From Cryptomeria japonica (Eukaryota > Streptophyta > Pinopsida > Cupressales > Cupressaceae), in assembly GCF_030272615.1 (NCBI RefSeq), contig NC_081410.1, positions 190,733,619 to 190,797,618 on the forward strand: a stretch of 64,000 bases of DNA, read 5' to 3'. Below the pieces are notes generated by a model. That model saw only the letters and a list, made by a program, of their open reading frames with translations. It had not been told where the DNA came from and made no database searches. The position numbers and the translations under genes were made by a program. Every line of letters begins with the position of its first letter. Positions within the stretch are counted from its first letter, which is position 1. Below are positions 12,066 through 23,173 of this stretch, piece by piece.

Positions 12066-13267
12066 TGTAGCATCGTTAATTGTATTCAATTGCAATTTTG
12101 TCTTCACCTAGGCCTCACGTTTGCATCCTAGCTTTTGATTCCTGATTTCTATATTGATTCCACTCACACCACATTTCAAACTCACATTTTCATCACCTAT
12201 CCACCCCCATCATTCTAGAGTCCTAATTTTCAAGACCAGGGTAGCTCATGCCCTTGTCCTAAATTAGGATCAGGGTGTACCACACCTTGGTCCTCCTAAT
12301 TAGGCCCTAAGTTGGGGCCTCACAATGATCATTTCATTTGAGTGAAAATTTTTATCTCGTGTCAACCTGTTCCAAAAATTCATTTTTTGGGGGCAAACAA
12401 GTATAAAATGAGCTCTAACCCTCTCATTTCAAATCCTAAGCTAATCAATCTTCAATGATCGCAATAACACTTTGACAAAATTCAATTCAAGTGAGAAAGA
12501 AATCAATCATTCATCAACCATTGGAGCAACAGTGAAGTAAAGTTAAAGTATTAAAGATGACATCCATGATTAATGTTTTATGAAGAAACTCCACATGAAA
12601 CCCTAAAACCTTTGTGCGAAGGTCAAACAAAAGTTCATCAAGGTATACATTATTGTTTCAAGCATTTCGACCTTTCCCTCAAAAGGAAAGTATTTTATTA
12701 TAGTATTTCATTACATTTATTAATTCATTTTCATGGTTAATTCCAAAACTGAGGTTTGACCTAAGGAAAACCCCTATTCCCAACATCTTTTCCTCTCTTT
12801 TCGTGTGCAAGAAATGGGTGTCGGAGCTATACTCAGGAATTTTGGTAGAGTCGATAGTGATGAATAGGTTCAACTTTCAACGGAAAAAAATTTAGAGGAC
12901 TATGGTGGATCCATACTACCTGGTCCCCAAAAAACAGGCTGAACTTCTGGGAACAGATTCTAAACATCTTCTTTTGACCAGATCTTAGTTGGTGGCTTCA
13001 TAGGACATTTGTAGCTCATTATTTCTATCAATTTACTTCAATTATTCATTATTTTATCCTAATTTCACAATTAAATTCCAAATTCAAATAAGAAAGAGGA
13101 TAACCAATTCCAACCAGTTGAATCCAATCAGAATCTCAAACATTTCCCCATTGGGATTGAGCCTAGAGCTATTGGGTTCAACCCTCTTTCAATGCATGTT
13201 GTGATTATTAGGTTATTTAGTGGATTTACTTAGTGAAACTCTAAATCCTAATTTTCCATACATTACA
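12066..13267 (+). repeat. 3' LTR of Tat-P
   Basis: Starts TGTAGCATCG after the purine tract, ends ATTACA, and is followed by AGAAC (13268-13272). Aligns with 6903-8133 with numerous substitutions. TATA candidate at 12402-12410. Confidence 0.78.
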
Positions 13268-13272
13268 AGAAC

Positions 13273-16136
13273 ACACAAGGGAATATCTACAAGCCCTTCT
13301 AAGTCATGAAATCATAGGTTCAAATACCATAAACTAAAATCCACAATAATATATGCCAAACACATATAATACATAGGCACAAATAACCCATAGCTCCCAA
13401 CATATGAACATGACACTCTAATACTATATTTTATGCCCCCTACAATGAAACTCACAAAATATTAGCCAATAAGCATGGAATACATTCTTTAAAAAAAATT
13501 AAGTTTAACATTAACAACTTACTAGCATCACTATGCTCAAACTACTAACTTAATGCAACCTCTCAAAACACGATGATGCACATGTGAAAGAATTTATTTC
13601 CACAACACCTACCAACCAAGGAGGAAAGTTTGGAAAGCCTAAAGAATTACCAAAGAAGGGTTTAAACCTTCATATGACTTCACAAGACATGTTATACCAT
13701 CTCCTTAACCCTAGGTTTGACAATCAGTCAACTTATAGTTAAGGTACACAAACCAATGTAAAATTTGCAATAACTCTTCAATAGCATTACATATGGACAA
13801 ACTCTAAAATATCCTAGAATCTTCACAATTTCCTCTTCAAGAGAGGTTCAAGTATCAATATTACAACTAGATTCATTTATGACTTTAACTTCCTAGATTG
13901 TACATTTTTCTTTAAAATAAACTATCTAAAGTGTATAGAAGAAATGATGAATAGATGAGTCCAATGCCAATTTTGAACTTTAGTCCTTTGATCTTTAACT
14001 ATAGTTTTCTTGTCACTCAACCATGTGATACCCCTAGGTTTACCCTACCATGCTAGAAGATAGTCACATGGCCTAATCACACACATATAATACACTTGGG
14101 AGAAGGTTATACACTCACATAAGATACAAAGAGTACTTGAAATCCAAATATGTAATGAAGTCAACACCATAAGGAAATTAATTACGTCATCTTTCGAGTG
14201 CTAATCAACTACTCTAGGACTAGATGTTAGAGATCTAGTTAGGAAATGTCATCACATTTTCTCATCGATATGACATGACGTGGAATCTAGTACTCCTTTG
14301 ATACTGATGAGGATACTTGATCTTACAATTCCACCACTCCATGAGTTGGCATGTCTTCCACAAACATCCTTAGTCTACAACAGCACTCAAAGCATGAGAA
14401 CAGGCATCTATTATCTTAGTTTATTACTCGTGTTTCTTTAATTTTCACTTAACTACAAGACTCCCAATACATAATATCCAACATGCCACTTTGACTAAGT
14501 ACACGTTGGGAGTCACTACCATAACTTTGTATAATACCTACATCCTAAGATCATCACATTCTCCAATGAATGTGGCACAAAAGCCAAGACATTACACAAT
14601 TTATCATTTTAAAAACATTTTTCACAACATGGATCCTATGGATTCTATTAAAAAAACATGAATTACACCTTCATTTACACATTATAATTCATCATAATTC
14701 ATTTTCAATTCTCAAAATTTTCACTTTCAAAATATTCCTAAAACTAGAAATTCATCAAAACTCCATTGAAAAAGCTTGAAATTCACCAAAAATTGAACTT
14801 TCTGAAATCAAAACTCTAAAAAATACCCTTTTGTAGAGAAATTTCACAACATCCATTCCCAAACATAAAATTCAAAACAATCATTTCCCATAAAATTGGG
14901 CATTATAATGACATTTTTAGGAAAAATTGCAAACTTTTTACAACATAAGTAATCTAGCATCAAATTTAATGAAATGAAAAGCAAGGGAGTCTTATAGAAC
15001 TCTACGAATCCTAATCCAACCTTTCAAAATGAGAAAGAATGAGCATAAACAAAGAATTAAGCAAAGTGCACACACAATCAATTAATGAAGGCTCAAATGC
15101 ACACACAAGAAAGATCCCTTCCCAATTCCTATCCTAATGCATCTAGTCCCATACAATTTTGTTTGCTCACCCAATCCACAAATCATTTTTTCCCTCAAAA
15201 GAGGGTTTTGCACGACACAATTTTCTCCCAAATGCAAATTATAAAAAATGAACAAGTCTTTTTCCCTATTTACCCAATTGCTATTATCACTTTTTGAAAA
15301 TAATATAATACTACATTTCCTTTTATTTTTCGAATCAAATACAAATAGCCTCAATTTCCCTAAAACACAGATGAACATTTAATTACATGCCTATTTAACA
15401 TTCAACATTAGTTTTACAATTGAAAACCACAAGAGAATATTTTGAATTTAAACTTACAAAAATGATGGATTTAAATAAAATATTTAAACAATCATCCATT
15501 TGGCATTCATATAGGGTCGAGGTTTTAGAATTATCCAATCATTGACTTCTAAGATAAATATAGAAATAGCATATTAGGAAAACCAAACTTGGATCAAGTA
15601 TGATAAGTAAGGAAAAATGAGTAATGGCCAATGTGATATCTTTGAATTACTATCATTGGAGACAACTCAAACCAATAATCATGTGGAAAAATTTATTGTA
15701 CTTATAATCACTCAACGCATTTCAAGTGTACCTATGCTTATATATAATAGCCAAAGCACATACAATTTCCTCAATCAAAGTTCAATAATGATCTACGTAT
15801 ACACGTGCATAATAAATGGAAAGGAAATAGCAGAATCCATCATAACGTAATAATAATTGTAGACAATGACAACACCTTCAAGCTATATTTTCACTAATTA
15901 TTCCTTTAAATTAATTAAATAATTTTTTAATTTAATCAAGCTAACACTATTCTTCTAATTCAACTTTAAATTTTATTTTTTCTTCCATCACATTTATAAT
16001 TAAATAACTTTTAATTATATAATTATCTTAATTTATTCTAAAACTAATTAATTAATTTTTTTAATTATATAATTATCTTAATTTCTTCTAAAACTAATTA
16101 ATTAATTTTTCCTTGCATAATAATTAAATAAATTTT
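13273..16136. other. AT-rich sequence without recognisable genes
   Basis: No frame here carries a family motif on either strand, and the short open stretches look random in composition. AT content rises toward the right, with runs of TTAATTAATT near 15900-16130. This may be old transposon debris, but I cannot assign it. Confidence 0.5.
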
Positions 16137-16287
16137 GTCTAAGGGGTTGAGCTTAATTGGTTAAAACACTGGGTTCTCACTGTGGAGACCCAAGTTCAAT
16201 TCCCAATAGAGACATCTAAAGTGAAATTATAAGCCGTGGCTCTTGGCCTTCCATAATGGGGAAGGTCATGGGTCAATTTAATCAAAC

Positions 16288-16319
<32 letters not shown>

Positions 16320-16359
16320 TCAAAATATTGCGGCTTCGGCCTATTACCTATCAAAAAAT
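16137..16359 (+). mobile_element. tRNA-derived SINE
   Basis: The head resembles a tRNA with the two internal RNA polymerase III promoter boxes: an A-box-like TGAGCTTAATTGG (16148-16160) and a B-box-like GTTCAATTCC (16194-16203), at normal spacing. A non-tRNA body, an (ATA)n stretch and a 3' end CTATCAAAAAA follow. A 15-bp repeat flanks it (AATTAAATAAATTTT at 16122-16136 and AATTAAAATAATTTT at 16360-16374, two mismatches), the expected LINE-type target duplication. The AT-rich surroundings weaken that last point. It would need LINE machinery in trans to move. Confidence 0.72.
16288..16320 (+). repeat. (ATA)n microsatellite inside the SINE
   Basis: About eleven uninterrupted trinucleotide units of ATA/AAT lie within the body of the SINE, not at its 3' end. 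Confidence 0.9.
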
Positions 16360-16374
16360 AATTAAAATAATTTT

Positions 16375-17819
16375 TTTATTAAAATATTTCATTCTTTTTC
16401 CTTTCTTCTCATTAATTAAATAATTTTTATCATTTATTTAATTTTTTTTATAATTCAATAATTATTTAATTAGCTAACATTCTCTTCTATAATGAAATAA
16501 ATTATTTTAATTTATTTAATTATTCATTTCTTAAATATATTTCTTCTAATAATAAATAAAAATATTATTCTATTTATTTTCCACATGCACATTAATTAAA
16601 TTATTTATTTACTTAATTCTTTTCTCATGCACATGAGTTAAATAATTAATTACTGTAATTCTTTGTCTAATTCTTTACACGTCGTTTAAATAATTTTTAA
16701 TTATTTAATCAATTCTTTTTCTTCTAGTCTCTTATAATTAAATAATTACTTTTTCATGCTTGAAATCATAAAATTAAGCTAATTAGGGAATAAGGACGAT
16801 CACAGATCCTTAAGTAATCTAGCTAAAATCAAACACATGGCAATAGAATAAACGAAAGAAATAGAAGATATATGCTGATTAAAACTCCCTACTCCACATA
16901 TGTGCTTCCATTGTTCTTCTCCAAATTGCTGGTGTGGCTCTCAGGCATTGCACTAGGATTTCCTGCATAAGATGGCAATTATTTTGAAGAGTGTGATCTA
17001 GCTTGAATTGAGAAAATAATCTTGTTTATATAGATTTTCATGAGAGATGGGGAGAGATTTTGAACTCAAGTTCTGATTGGGAGTGAATTGATTTAGATTT
17101 ATTAGTTAACAGAGTTGATTGATTTGTTAACTCATATTGATTGAGTAGTTAACTAGATAGATTGGATAGTGAACTTAATAGATTAGTCAGTTGACTGGAT
17201 AGATTGGGGAGATGACTGATTTGACTAATTAGTCAAAAAAGGTGCTTTGGAGTGAAAAGGGGAGATTGGAGAGTTTACTGATTTGATCAACTAGTTATGA
17301 TTTTCAACATGTACTGTAGGATATAGATTTTTGAATACTGAAATGCACATGAAATTAACTAAAATTTATTGAAATTCAGATTTAGTGAAATGCTAATTTG
17401 GAGAAATGAAATTAAATGGAATTATTTGAAATCCACATTTGGGGAATTTGAAGAATAAGTTAATTAATTTAAATGAAATTATTTAAACATTTGAAATAGA
17501 ATTAATTAAATAATAAAGATTATTTAATTAAGGAATAAATTGTAATTAATTAAATAAATAATATTTAATTAATATTTGAGAAAGGGGTTTGATGATGAAT
17601 TGAATAATAGATAGAAATTTGATAATTAGTAAGAAAAATGAATAATGATGATTAGGCCAGTTGAGAAGAATTAATTAGTTTAATTAAATAATTATTTAAT
17701 TAATAAGATGAATAATTAGCGATGATTGATGAGACATTTTTAGGTGTCTACAATTACTCTAATTATTTAATTAGCTAAGTGATTGTACAGTTAAATAAGT
17801 TCTTTAATTTATTTAGGCA
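16375..17819 (-). other. AT-rich region with an LTR-like promoter, minus strand
   Basis: There is no coding sequence. The minus strand from about 17751 downward starts TGTAGACACC, carries a TATA-like CTATATAAACAAG (revcomp of 17021-17036), and then a less AT-rich leader down to about 16800. This looks like the U3-TATA-R layout of an LTR, but I found no second copy in the window and no primer site. Long AATTAATT-type tracts fill the remainder. Confidence 0.3.
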
Positions 17820-17824
17820 CTCAT

Positions 17825-18887
17825 TGTTAGGTCCCGGGGACAACTGAGAGGGGGGGGGTGCTGGTGAATCAGTTGTCTAAAACTTTAAACCAAAAACAAC
17901 TTAATTAATTACTACTTTAATACCGGTGAGACAGTCTGTTATACCGGTGGACAGATTTAACATATAAATGCAATACCGGTAAAGATTAATGCATGAAATT
18001 AAAACATAAAATCATCCACAACATATGACACCAATATTTGTACGTGGAAAACCTATAAGGGGAAAAACCACGGTGGGAAACCTTACCCACAATCAGATGA
18101 TACTACTACAGATAGTAAGTGTACATAAATGGGGTCTGCACATGCAGAAAGGCCAAGCGCTTAGAGCTCACTGCTCAAACACAAATGGGAGTCACATTAA
18201 CTACAGTTGGATGGTTAAATCCAATAAAAATGTACTGCTTAAAATAGCATCTTCATATGCTGGATTCAGTACCGGTGTAATGCTAATATGCCTTCACAAA
18301 AACCTAGCTTCACCTTCAAATGATGTCTTCATGTATAGCTCTGCTTAATCTCGCATATCCCTTCACAATATACCTTCTTCACATTCCACACTTGATCTTA
18401 CAATTAAGATCTTACATTTATACCATAACCTAAGACCAATTTTAGTAGGTCGACTCTACAAGATATTACAATAAAAACATTTTACAAACAATATAATATC
18501 CGATGCAATAACCAATTGAACATGTCGGCTTAATGCATTTACAACATTAATTAATCATCTCCATAGCGTGCCATGCCGATCTGGAAAAGATAAACCTGTC
18601 GGTGTAACCCTGGATAACCCTGGACCTATTTGCCGGTAAAAGCAAATATGCAAATATGAATATACTAACGATCAAATCTCCAAGATAAGATGTCCACACA
18701 ATGTCTTTGACATTACCAAGTGTTTTCCATGCCATTCCAAGTGTCGGTGATCATTATATCCTGCCAGTGTACCATATACCAGTAACTGTGCAATAGTTAC
18801 TTGCTTGCTGGTGAATGTTCGCTAGATCTCCAAAGTGCTTTTAGTGGGTGTTGACATCAATGACAAAACCATACCAAAATACCAACA
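17825..18887 (-). repeat. Solo LTR, family C
   Basis: On the minus strand it starts TGTTGG and ends CTAACA, so the termini are inverted repeats. The flanks CTCAT (17820-17824) and CTCAC (18888-18892) form a 5-bp target duplication with one mismatch. No primer site or coding region adjoins it, so it is a solo LTR left by LTR-LTR recombination. Near its 3' end it carries the hairpin and C-tract plus CTCAGT block also found in families A and B, though the rest of the sequence differs. The motif ACCGGT or CCGGT recurs many times. Confidence 0.82.
18075..18092 (-). promoter_or_regulatory. Conserved LTR hairpin, family C
   Basis: Minus strand GTGGG, an 8-nt loop, CCCAC, followed by CGTGGTTTTTCC. 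The same layout is found in the A and B LTRs. Confidence 0.55.
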
Positions 18888-19023
18888 CTCACTTTTAGAA
18901 ATTGAATTCTTTTAAAATAAATAATCTTTAATTTTTTAATTTATCTCTCTCATGCACATAATTAAATAATTTTTAATTATTTAATGATAATTATATCTTC
19001 ACTTTCACCTCTCAACTAACACT

Positions 19024-19205
19024 CACTCTGAGTTTAACCAATCAATAAATTCACTCAACAAATCAATTAATTCACTTAACAAATAAATCAATCCACTTAT
19101 CAAATCAATCAATCCACTTGACTAATCAATCAATTCTATTTATTTATCCATCAATTCACCTAACAGACCAATCAAACCAATTAACCGATCAATCAATCTC
19201 CATCA
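19024..19205 (+). repeat. Degenerate CAATCAAT / CACTTAAC repeat
   Basis: Repeated imperfect units of roughly 20-28 nt combine AATCAATCAA with TTCACTTAACAA-like words. Nothing coding overlaps it except a chance ORF. Confidence 0.6.
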
Positions 19206-19923
19206 TGCAATTCGTTAACTCTCAATCAATTCCTCTCAACAAATCTCAACCATTGATAGTCAAATCTTCTTCTCATATGTCCACTATTAATCGATATTAG
19301 AAAATTTATAAAAGCAACCTTGATCATCTATATAAACAACCACAATCTTTGAGCTTTCTTGCATCCATAATATTAAAGTAGTGCTTAAGATAATTTCTGA
19401 GAGAAACAATACTACCTATCCTTGAAGGTGAGAAGAGAAGTGGAGGTAAAAAGGATGTGTGCATAAGGTTTCATTTGTGTTATTTGATTTGATTTGCATT
19501 CATCTTACTTCTTCATTGTTAATATTTGGATTCATTGCATTTCTGAGGTTCTTGTGGTTACCCAAGTATTGAATCACATTGTTTAAATTTCCTAGTCTTA
19601 CATTTTGGGATGCTCAATGGGACTCACGTCCCTAAAATTTAACACTTTGTGAGTTTTTTTTAACAAAGTATAGGTCAAAGTGACACATTTGACAACTTTC
19701 ACAACATATTTGATTACTTAAACGCTTGTGCATCATAACTTATTGCATTGGATTTGGTTGGTGATTGGTTGTGAGTATCCTTGTGGAAGTGTTTTGGCTT
19801 TTGTAATTAGGGTTTTGGGTCCCTTCAAAACCCATTTTACCTTTAATTAAAAACTTATTACATTGTATTTATTTTTAACAATGGATTTTGCAGGTTTTCT
19901 TGTGACTTTCTTTTCAAATCTGT

Positions 19924-20145
19924 GCTAATCTTTTATTCATAAAAAATGTTAAACATAGAATTTTGTAAAGTGATTTATGGGTTAGTTAGATCTTAGTCTT
20001 AGCTTTTGAGATAATTTTTGTTGTTAATATTTTAAATTTGTAGTGTTCTTTCATTCATGAAAAAATTACATGCATTTTAAAAAAAAATGATTTAGAGTCA
20101 GTTAGATATCAGTCTTAGCTTTCTAGATCATTTTGCGGTTTGCAA
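19924..20145 (+). repeat. 116-bp imperfect tandem duplication
   Basis: Two copies offset by 116 nt share a TTCAT-A-rich start, a TGATTTA block, then GTTAGATNTNAGTCTTAGCTTT (shared words at 19985 and 20101). No function is evident. Confidence 0.6.
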
Positions 20146-20550
20146 TTTCACTAAGAATTGAGAAAGTTGTTGCTATTTTACTATTGCTATCATAATTGCT
20201 CATTCAAAGGTTACACAAGCATTTGATTTTTAAAACTAATGCCTTTGATCTATGCTTTTTGGTCACTAATGAAATTGGTGCAACTTGTCCTTTGTTTGCA
20301 AAAGACCCAAAATTAAAACTAATAACATGTATTTGCAAGTTGGTGATCATTAGGAGACGACAAAGCATTGAAACTCCTAATGAATTTCTTGTAAGGCTTA
20401 TGTGTTTGCAATTTATAGGATAGATAAAATTTTAATTTTATTAAAGGAATGAACTCTACTTTTTTTTTTTTAATTGGTGAATTTTCACATATCTCTAGTC
20501 CAAAAGTTTGTATGTGCGTATCCTCTCCCCTTTCATTCTCATACAAGCCT

Positions 20551-21930
20551 TGGGAGTATGGTACATGGAACCCTCTTGGTCTCTTGATTTCATTTGTTGG
20601 TTGAGTGTTAGGTAGGTGGTCTTATATCCTAGGATGGTGTGTTGGTTCAGTTTGGATCCTTTTGATGTAATAAATAACCCGTTTGTAAGGCCAATTGGCT
20701 CTAAGGTCATTTATAAACCTAAAGACCAAATTAGGCCATGGGGTTAATATAAGTGTAGGAAGCATGTTGATAGGTTGTATTGAGTTGTTTTAGGCATAGG
20801 ATAGGTCTAAAAATTCCATTAGGGACTTTGGCATTTCAAAAATGCAAAATTGTCAAAAGTTGCTAAGCAACATTTCCACCGATTGGAGAAAAGAGGTTCC
20901 AACGGCCATAACCAATTGTAGCCATTGGGGAAAGGCCTATTTGTGCCTTTGAGATCATCCATGTTGGTGTTGGATGAAGCATGTAAAGATTTGGTGGATT
21001 GAGTAACAAGAAAACTCAGATTTTACCCAATTTTCACTATTTTCGTACAAGTACAATCTAAAAGGGAATTTGATTGCAAGGAATTTTGAATTGGTTAAGT
21101 AGTGGTGTGAGTGAAGGTTCTAATGTAAGTTTTATAACTACATTTGGTAGATTTTGGAGCGAGTTGTGGGCATTTTACCAAATACTATCATTCAAAACCT
21201 TGGTTCATAGGGTTTCACCAAAGATGTGGCCCTAACTTGCAAATTCCTTTATGGAATTCAACGACCTCTTGGAAAATGAAAGTTATGGGAGTTTAAATTT
21301 ATATTTCAAAAGGGTGGAATATGGGAGTGAGGGTTGGTGTGGTTTCCACCAAAATCTAGGCTAAACAAGACAATGTGTTTAGTCTAGCCTACAAGCAGGA
21401 AGGAACAAACAGTCACCTAGGGAGTGTTTGGTGACCGGTCTAGTGGTGGATTTGGCCTATTAGAGGACAAGGGATCATGTCCAAGTTTTGAGTTTAGTTA
21501 TGCAACCCCATCTTCAAGTAATTGCTTTGGAAAACATGCCTAATTGGGCCTATTAGGTCTACAAACTCAGTAGGTTCTTAGGGGTCATGGAGAAGAGTCA
21601 AGACTAAATCTCTTGGGATTCAATATAAGCCCCAAAAGGGTACTAAAAACTGAAATTTTTTCCTAGGTTGCTTTGGAATAATTTTGAATAAGATTGGAAA
21701 TACCGGTCTGGAAGGGCTACGGGTGCACAAAGGAGACTTCCAAACATGGTTGGAAGGCTAGGGTGAGTGATCTTAGTTGTTAAATAGTCTAAAATATCCT
21801 TAGGAAGTACTAGTAGATGACTGGTTGCATTGGTGTGTGTAGAACCCTAGTTTTGGGGTTGTAATAGGCCTTTGACAAGGCCCAAAGGGGTGATTTTGGG
21901 TCTTCTATTCTTCTAGTTGCCCACTCTACA
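20551..21930 (+). repeat. LTR1 of the T array
   Basis: 1,380 nt, from TGGGAGTATGG to TCTACA. TATA-like TATAAGTG is at 20748-20755. Compared with LTR2 and LTR3 it lacks a short segment near 20920 and a segment near 21716. The stretch GGGAGTATGG at the start could instead be the polypurine tract, which would move the true LTR start about 12 nt right. Confidence 0.85.
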
Positions 21931-21935
21931 TTAGG

Positions 21936-21948
21936 TGGTATCAGATCC
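21936..21948 (+). promoter_or_regulatory. Primer binding site of T1
   Basis: TGGTATCAGATCC, 5 nt after the LTR, matches the initiator-methionine-tRNA site with one change (GAGCC in the T3 copy). Confidence 0.85.
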
Positions 21949-21986
21949 ATAAAGGTTCTTGAGGGTGGAAGAAGAAGATTAACAAG

Positions 21987-23081
21987 ATGTCAGAAGGAGA
22001 AGACACTAGTGATGGGAGAAAGATGACCAACGTTGAATTGGCCAAGTTGGTAAGAGTGCAAGCAACAACAAACAAAGAGATGAGAAAAGAATTGGATAGG
22101 TTGAAGGGTAAGATGGATAATAAAGAAGTATATTTTCATGAAGAAGAAGGGAATGATGACGATGCACTTTTGCAGGCAAGAGAGAGGATACCTGCAGATT
22201 AGAGAAGTTTCCTTGAAGCCCTTGAGAGAGTCAGTAGAAGAGATGAGAAAAACAACCCTACCTATGGTCATTGGGAAGATGAACTCTAAAGGAAGTCATG
22301 GATTGGTTGGAGGCCTTAGAGAACCACTTTGAGTATGAAGGTGTGTCTGAGAACCAAATGATGAAGACTGCTAAGTCTAAGATGAAGGGATCTGCCCTTA
22401 GTTGGTGGAACTTCTTACAAAATGAGAGAGTAGAAGAAGGGAAGAATCCCATCTCGTCATGGAAGAGGATGGTTGCAGAGGTGAAAAAGCAATTTGTACC
22501 TAAGGATTATGAAGTGAAAATGCACAAGAAGTTGCATAGCCTAAGACAAAAGGATTTGGATGTGAGTGGATACACAAAGGAGTTTCAAAATCTTTCCTTA
22601 AGAGAAAATGTGCTAGAGAGTGAGAAGAAAAAGTTGGCAAGGTACATGAATGGCCTCAAGTATGCCATTCAAGATGTAATAAGTCTCTTTAATCCCGAGA
22701 CAGTTCACAAATGCTATCAAATGGCATTACGAATTGAAGAAAAGTTTAGAAGAAAGGGAGACCAACAAGGTAGAGGAAGAGGAGGAAACTATAGAGGAAG
22801 AGGTAGATTTGGTGGAAGAGGAACATCTTCTAAACCCCAAGGAGAGTCAAGTAACCAGGAATCATAAGGAGAACGAAGACAAAGGGGTAGTTTCAGAGGA
22901 AAAAGACCAAATGGCTAAGGTATATTGGGAGGTAGAGGAACCAATGTGTTCATTGGAAGGTGTTTCACATGTAATCAAGTTGGCCACTAGTCATTCAAAT
23001 GTCCAGAAAAACAAGTTTCTAACAGTCAAGGCAGAGAAAGAAGAGTTTATTTGGCACAAGAGGAGGACACCCAAAGTGTGA
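21987..23081 (+). pseudogene. gag of T1
   Basis: Starts MSEGEDTSDGRKMTNVELAK, the same start seen intact in T3. An early stop (TAG at 22200-22202) and a frameshift separate the N-terminal acidic coil from the capsid (22298-22867), which contains WLEALENHFEYE, SALSWWNFLQNE, VSGYTKEFQNLS and MNGLKYAIQDVI. An Arg-Gly-rich tail (GRGRGGNYRGRGRFGGRG) follows and would bind RNA. The zinc knuckle CFTCNQVGH-SFKC (22961-23002) has an amber codon inside it that T2 lacks. Role: particle formation and RNA packaging. The gene is broken. Confidence 0.8.
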
Positions 23082-23173
23082 ACTCACCTTCAAGGCATGC
23101 AGATCTAGAGTAAGGGGAGTGTCTAATGTTCAAATGGACCCTCTTGAAGGTACCAACCGTCAAGGAGCCACCA

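Larger units (their letters stand above)
6903..13267 (+). mobile_element. Tat-P: Tat-type LTR retrotransposon lacking polymerase and integrase
   Basis: LTRs at 6903-8133 and 12066-13267 flank gag, an H/C zinc motif, and an aspartic-protease region. No reverse transcriptase, RNase H or integrase is visible in the 3.9-kb interior. A 5-bp repeat AGAAC at 6898-6902 and 13268-13272 is the likely target duplication. The 3' LTR begins TGTAG and ends TTACA, after the purine tract AAAGTGGGGGATAAA. Gag and protease sequences resemble those of the Tat lineage and those of Tat-M on the other strand. The element is either internally deleted or belongs to a non-autonomous family; one copy cannot tell which. 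Confidence 0.75.
18893..20550 (+). other. Non-coding AT-rich region with repeats left of the T array
   Basis: I see no gene. A plus-strand TATA-like TATATAAAC lies at 19329-19337, with a leader-like stretch after it. It contains a degenerate CAATCAAT repeat and a 116-bp duplication, both listed separately. Similar CTATATAAACAA and AATCAATCAA words occur on the opposite strand at 17021-17140. Confidence 0.4.

Noticed and set aside
16148-16210. A tRNA gene
   Set aside because: The A and B boxes are present, but the acceptor stem does not pair and a SINE body and tail follow.
20551-20562. GGGAGTATGG as the polypurine tract, with the LTR starting 12 nt later
   Set aside because: LTR1, the outermost LTR, also has it, so it is simpler to place it inside the LTR; not fully excluded.
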